NCBI GenBank assembly: GCA_025998735.1
Contig: BNWJ01000020.1
Span: forward strand, 1 to 16,858
Reading direction: 5' to 3'
Origin: Alphaproteobacteria bacterium
GTDB lineage: Bacteria > Pseudomonadota > Alphaproteobacteria > UBA3830
Length of the DNA stretch: 16,858 nt
Below are positions 15,058-16,858 of the stretch, piece by piece; positions within the stretch are counted from its first letter, which is position 1; each line of letters begins with the position of its first letter. The notes beneath the pieces are model-generated. The model worked only from the letters and a program-made list of their open reading frames with translations. It had not been told where the DNA came from and did not search any database. A program made the position numbers and the translations under genes.

Positions 15058-15909
15058 ATGACAAAAATGAAGACGGTGCAAATAGGCGATATCCGCGTTT
15101 CCAATGCCGATCCTATGGTCATCATTGCCGGTCCTTGCGCTCTTGAGAGTCGCGATTGTGCTCTAAAAATTGCCGATCATCTGGCGGCAATAACCATGGA
15201 TCTGGAGATTCCCTACATATTCAAAGCGTCGTTTGATAAGGCCAATAGAACAAGCATTGATGCCAAAAGAGGCGTGGATCTGGATAATGCGCTGAAAATA
15301 TTCGATGAGATCAAAAAAACGTACGGATGTCCTGTGATTACCGACGTTCATGAGCCATATCAGTGCGACATTGTTGCCGCAGTAGTTGATATTCTCCAGA
15401 TTCCGGCCTTTTTGTGCCGTCAGACGGATCTGCTGATCGCTGCCGCAAAAACCGGAAAGGCAATAAATATAAAAAAGGGACAGTTTTTGGCTCCGTGGGA
15501 TATGAAAAACGTCTATAAAAAGGTTACGCAATTCGGGAATGAAAACGTCACGCTCTGCGAACGAGGCACTTGCTTCGGCTATAACAAATTAATCACAGAC
15601 ATGCGATCGCTGAAGATCATGGGAGATTTCGGCTATCCGGTAATATTCGACGCAACTCATTCGGTTCAGGAGCCTGGAGGACTGGGAACTGCATCCGGAG
15701 GAAACCGCGACCACATCGAACTACTGACGAGAGCAGCTCTTTCTGTCGGTGTTGCTGGTGTGTTCGTTGAGACACACTACGATCCTGCCAATGCATTTTC
15801 GGACGGCCCCAACATGGTGCCGCTGCACGTCATGAAGGATTTTTTGATCTCCATGAAGCGTTTCGACGAACTTTCGAAAAACTCCGATTATTTGGATATG
15901 TCCTGCTGA
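15058..15909 (+). CDS. kdsA: 3-deoxy-8-phosphooctulonate synthase (Kdo-8-P synthase)
   Basis: 283 residues. It condenses PEP with arabinose 5-phosphate, committing to Kdo for the lipid A inner core, so the cell probably makes LPS. Seen: MVIIAGPCALESRD, YIFKASFDKANRTS, VITDVHEP, LQIPAFLCRQTDLL, NIKKGQFLAPWDM, CERGTCFGYN, FDATHSVQEPGG, and VFVETHYDPANAFSDGPNMV. Cys27 in GPC, the His of DATHS, the Glu of VETH and the Asp of SDGPN match the four metal ligands of the metal-dependent class; the E. coli enzyme has Asn in place of the Cys. The start may be the ATG at 15058 or three codons later. The TGA overlaps the ftsB ATG (TGATG), implying coupling. Confidence 0.97.
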   Translation: MTKMKTVQIGDIRVSNADPMVIIAGPCALESRDCALKIADHLAAITMDLEIPYIFKASFDKANRTSIDAKRGVDLDNALKIFDEIKKTYGCPVITDVHEPYQCDIVAAVVDILQIPAFLCRQTDLLIAAAKTGKAINIKKGQFLAPWDMKNVYKKVTQFGNENVTLCERGTCFGYNKLITDMRSLKIMGDFGYPVIFDATHSVQEPGGLGTASGGNRDHIELLTRAALSVGVAGVFVETHYDPANAFSDGPNMVPLHVMKDFLISMKRFDELSKNSDYLDMSC

Positions 15910-16244
15910 TGTTTTCCAAATCCATACATAAAAATCTAAGATTTATCACTTCCAACATAATTTGGATATGCATTGTGGGATATTTCTTGTTTCATATGGT
16001 TAACGGAGCACGAGGAGCAGTTTCATATGCCAAACTAAGTAGCGAAATGAAGACACTCGAGCGCGATTTATTGTCCATGAAAGAAGAAAACGCCTTTTTG
16101 GAAAACAAAATAAAACTTATACGCGATGATAATCTGGATCTTGATCTTCTGGAAGAGCAGGCAAGAAGCATACTCGGCATGACCAACGAAAACGACCTCA
16201 TTGTCCTTCTACCACACGAACAGGACCGAGCTATCAGCATTTGA
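15909..16244 (+). CDS. ftsB: Divisome protein FtsB/DivIC-like septum formation initiator
   Basis: 111 residues. A short cytoplasmic N-terminus, one membrane segment (about 15-31; SNIIWICIVGYFLFHMV), and a periplasmic coiled coil (about 42-75; LERDLLSMKEENAFLENKIK) end in the family region DDNLDLDLLEEQARSILGM, followed by NENDLIVLLP. FtsB joins FtsL and FtsQ to control septal peptidoglycan synthesis. NGARGAVSYAKLSSEM after the membrane segment fits alphaproteobacterial members. Its ATG overlaps the kdsA stop by one base. In many alphaproteobacteria eno lies between kdsA and ftsB; here it is missing. No pdhA follows either. Confidence 0.88.
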   Translation: MFSKSIHKNLRFITSNIIWICIVGYFLFHMVNGARGAVSYAKLSSEMKTLERDLLSMKEENAFLENKIKLIRDDNLDLDLLEEQARSILGMTNENDLIVLLPHEQDRAISI

Positions 16245-16320
16245 TGTTTGCAGTGCCGACGCTAATGGCTTCTTCCTGTTTATCATCCAGATGAGCATAA
16301 GGCCTCGTGCGAAAATAAAA

Positions 16321-16433
16321 GGTGATAGCCGGAACAAGTCATGATATTGATAAAAACACTGAAATTTCACTCTCCCTAAGAGACTGTGATTTCAGGAATC
16401 TAATCAATATCATGACTTGTTCCGGCTATCACC
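16321..16433. mobile_element. MITE-like palindrome with 31-bp perfect inverted ends and 8-bp target duplication
   Basis: Left end 16321-16351 (GGTGATAGCCGGAACAAGTC then ATGATATTGAT) is the exact reverse complement of 16403-16433. Inner pairing continues (CTGAAAT...CAC with GTG-ATTTCAG), so the whole 113 bp folds into one hairpin with a short top loop. It is flanked by AAATAAAA at 16313-16320 and 16434-16441, which looks like an 8-bp target duplication, although the sequence is low in complexity. There is no coding capacity, so movement would need a transposase from elsewhere. Families with 8-bp duplications include IS256, ISL3, IS6 and IS66. A T-rich stretch follows on the minus strand, so it may also stop transcription. 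Confidence 0.8.
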
Positions 16434-16465
16434 AAATAAAATGAACTTTCAGCGAGGTGTTTTGC

Positions 16466-16600
16466 ATGGAATTACAGCATTTCCGCAAGACAAAAGTTCA
16501 AGTTATTTTCACACAGATCCTAAGCGACGTAGTGATCTATAAGTCTAAGACTAAAAATTATTTTCCAAACATTTTCAAAAAAATTTTCCAATTTTCATAA
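16466..16600 (+). CDS. Possible 44-aa ORF
   Basis: ATG at 16466 with GAGGT eight bases upstream and an open frame of 44 codons beginning MELQHFRKTKVQVIF and ending KKIFQFS. It is basic and aromatic, with no signal or recognised motif. The second half is AT-rich, so chance is a real alternative. It follows the MITE-like element directly. Confidence 0.2.
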   Translation: MELQHFRKTKVQVIFTQILSDVVIYKSKTKNYFPNIFKKIFQFS

Positions 16601-16643
16601 TTTGTTAATTTTTGTTTGATAAACTGAATCTGTTCTTGGATCG

Positions 16644-16725
16644 CCCATTCAACAGCGAAGTGCATCATTCCACGGCTTGGAAAACGAGGATTTTTTGCGA
16701 ATTATGTAAAAAGAGGTCTTGAAAA
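16644..16725 (+). repeat. Diverged second copy of the pnp-tsaC intergenic sequence
   Basis: It matches the minus strand of 3700-3782. The best core is ACGAGGATTTTTTGCGAA, then ATGTAAAAAG and, after two changes, GTCTTGAA. In the frame of the 40-aa candidate it reads PIQQRSASFHGLENEDFLRI then M and stop. The frame opens only at 16623 after a TAA and has no ATG or ribosome binding site, so this copy looks truncated. It lies 60 bp before the transposase start. Confidence 0.75.
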
Positions 16726-16785
16726 AAGTCACATGAAGAAGTTAATCTCGAATTTAGTTTATAATTATTTTAAAGAGAGGTTAAC

Positions 16786-16858
16786 ATGACTCAAAAAGGT
16801 TATCACCACGTGAATCGTGATATAAGATCAGAGATCCAGGTTTTGAAGTCAAGCAATT
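16786..16858 (+). CDS. IS30-like transposase, 3'-partial (N-terminus only)
   Basis: The ATG at 16786 is preceded by GAGAGG; 24 codons are visible before the window ends. MTQKGYHHVNRDIRSEIQVL resembles the N-terminal helix-turn-helix start of IS30-family transposases (YxxLTxxERxxIxxLL). A TATAAT box lies at 16760-16765, but no good -35 is seen. The DDE core and both inverted ends cannot be seen from here. The family call is tentative because of the short length. Confidence 0.5.
   Translation, partial: MTQKGYHHVNRDIRSEIQVLKSSN

Larger units (their letters stand above)
16245..16785. other. Gene-poor stretch with palindromic element and repeat remnant
   Basis: 541 bp between ftsB and the transposase. 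It holds the MITE-like element (16321-16433) with flanking direct repeats, a possible 44-aa ORF, and a copy of the pnp-tsaC intergenic sequence (16644-16725). No tRNA or long ORF is present. Confidence 0.7.

Overview
The window looks like the chromosome of a Gram-negative alphaproteobacterium with a host-associated, moderately AT-rich genome. A member of the Holosporales/Rickettsiales-like endosymbionts is the best guess. This rests on the gene neighbourhoods truB-rpsO-pnp, prs-rplY-pth and kdsA-ftsB, on Kdo (LPS) synthesis by kdsA, on an ankyrin-like secreted protein, and on repeats and mobile elements set among housekeeping genes. The taxonomic call is inference.

Layout. (1) 1-1475, plus strand: the 3' part of a very hydrophilic repeat protein with seven tandem 25-residue units, an acidic block and a Trp-rich tail. 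It overlaps by one base (TGATG) a small exported coiled-coil protein. (2) 1588-2397, minus: an outer-membrane beta-barrel-like protein with a clear terminator. (3) 2615-7653, minus: a probable operon truB - rpsO - small lipoprotein - pnp - candidate 40-aa ORF - sua5/tsaC, covering tRNA modification, ribosome and RNA turnover. (4) 7654-8081: a gene-free stretch dominated by two hairpins, one of about 103 bp. (5) 8082-8564, minus: a secreted protein with two ankyrin-like repeats. (6) 8740-10840, minus: prs - rplY - pth. (7) 10841-11224: a divergent intergenic region with a short dispersed repeat and a stem-loop overlapping the sulP start. (8) 11225-16244, plus: sulP anion transporter, M23 envelope peptidase, two-cluster ferredoxin, secG, kdsA and ftsB, with kdsA and ftsB coupled by TGATG. 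(9) 16245-16858: a MITE-like palindrome of 113 bp with perfect 31-bp inverted ends and 8-bp flanking direct repeats, a second copy of a sequence found between pnp and sua5, and the start of an IS30-like transposase.

Most genes are housekeeping. The envelope theme is strong: peptidoglycan hydrolase, SecG, Kdo synthesis, divisome FtsB, a beta-barrel protein and a lipoprotein. The unusual material is the repeat protein with its coupled partner, the MITE-like element, the large hairpin after the ankyrin-like gene, the dispersed sequence ending in a conserved NEDFLR-x-M-stop frame, and the stem-loop over the sulP start codon.
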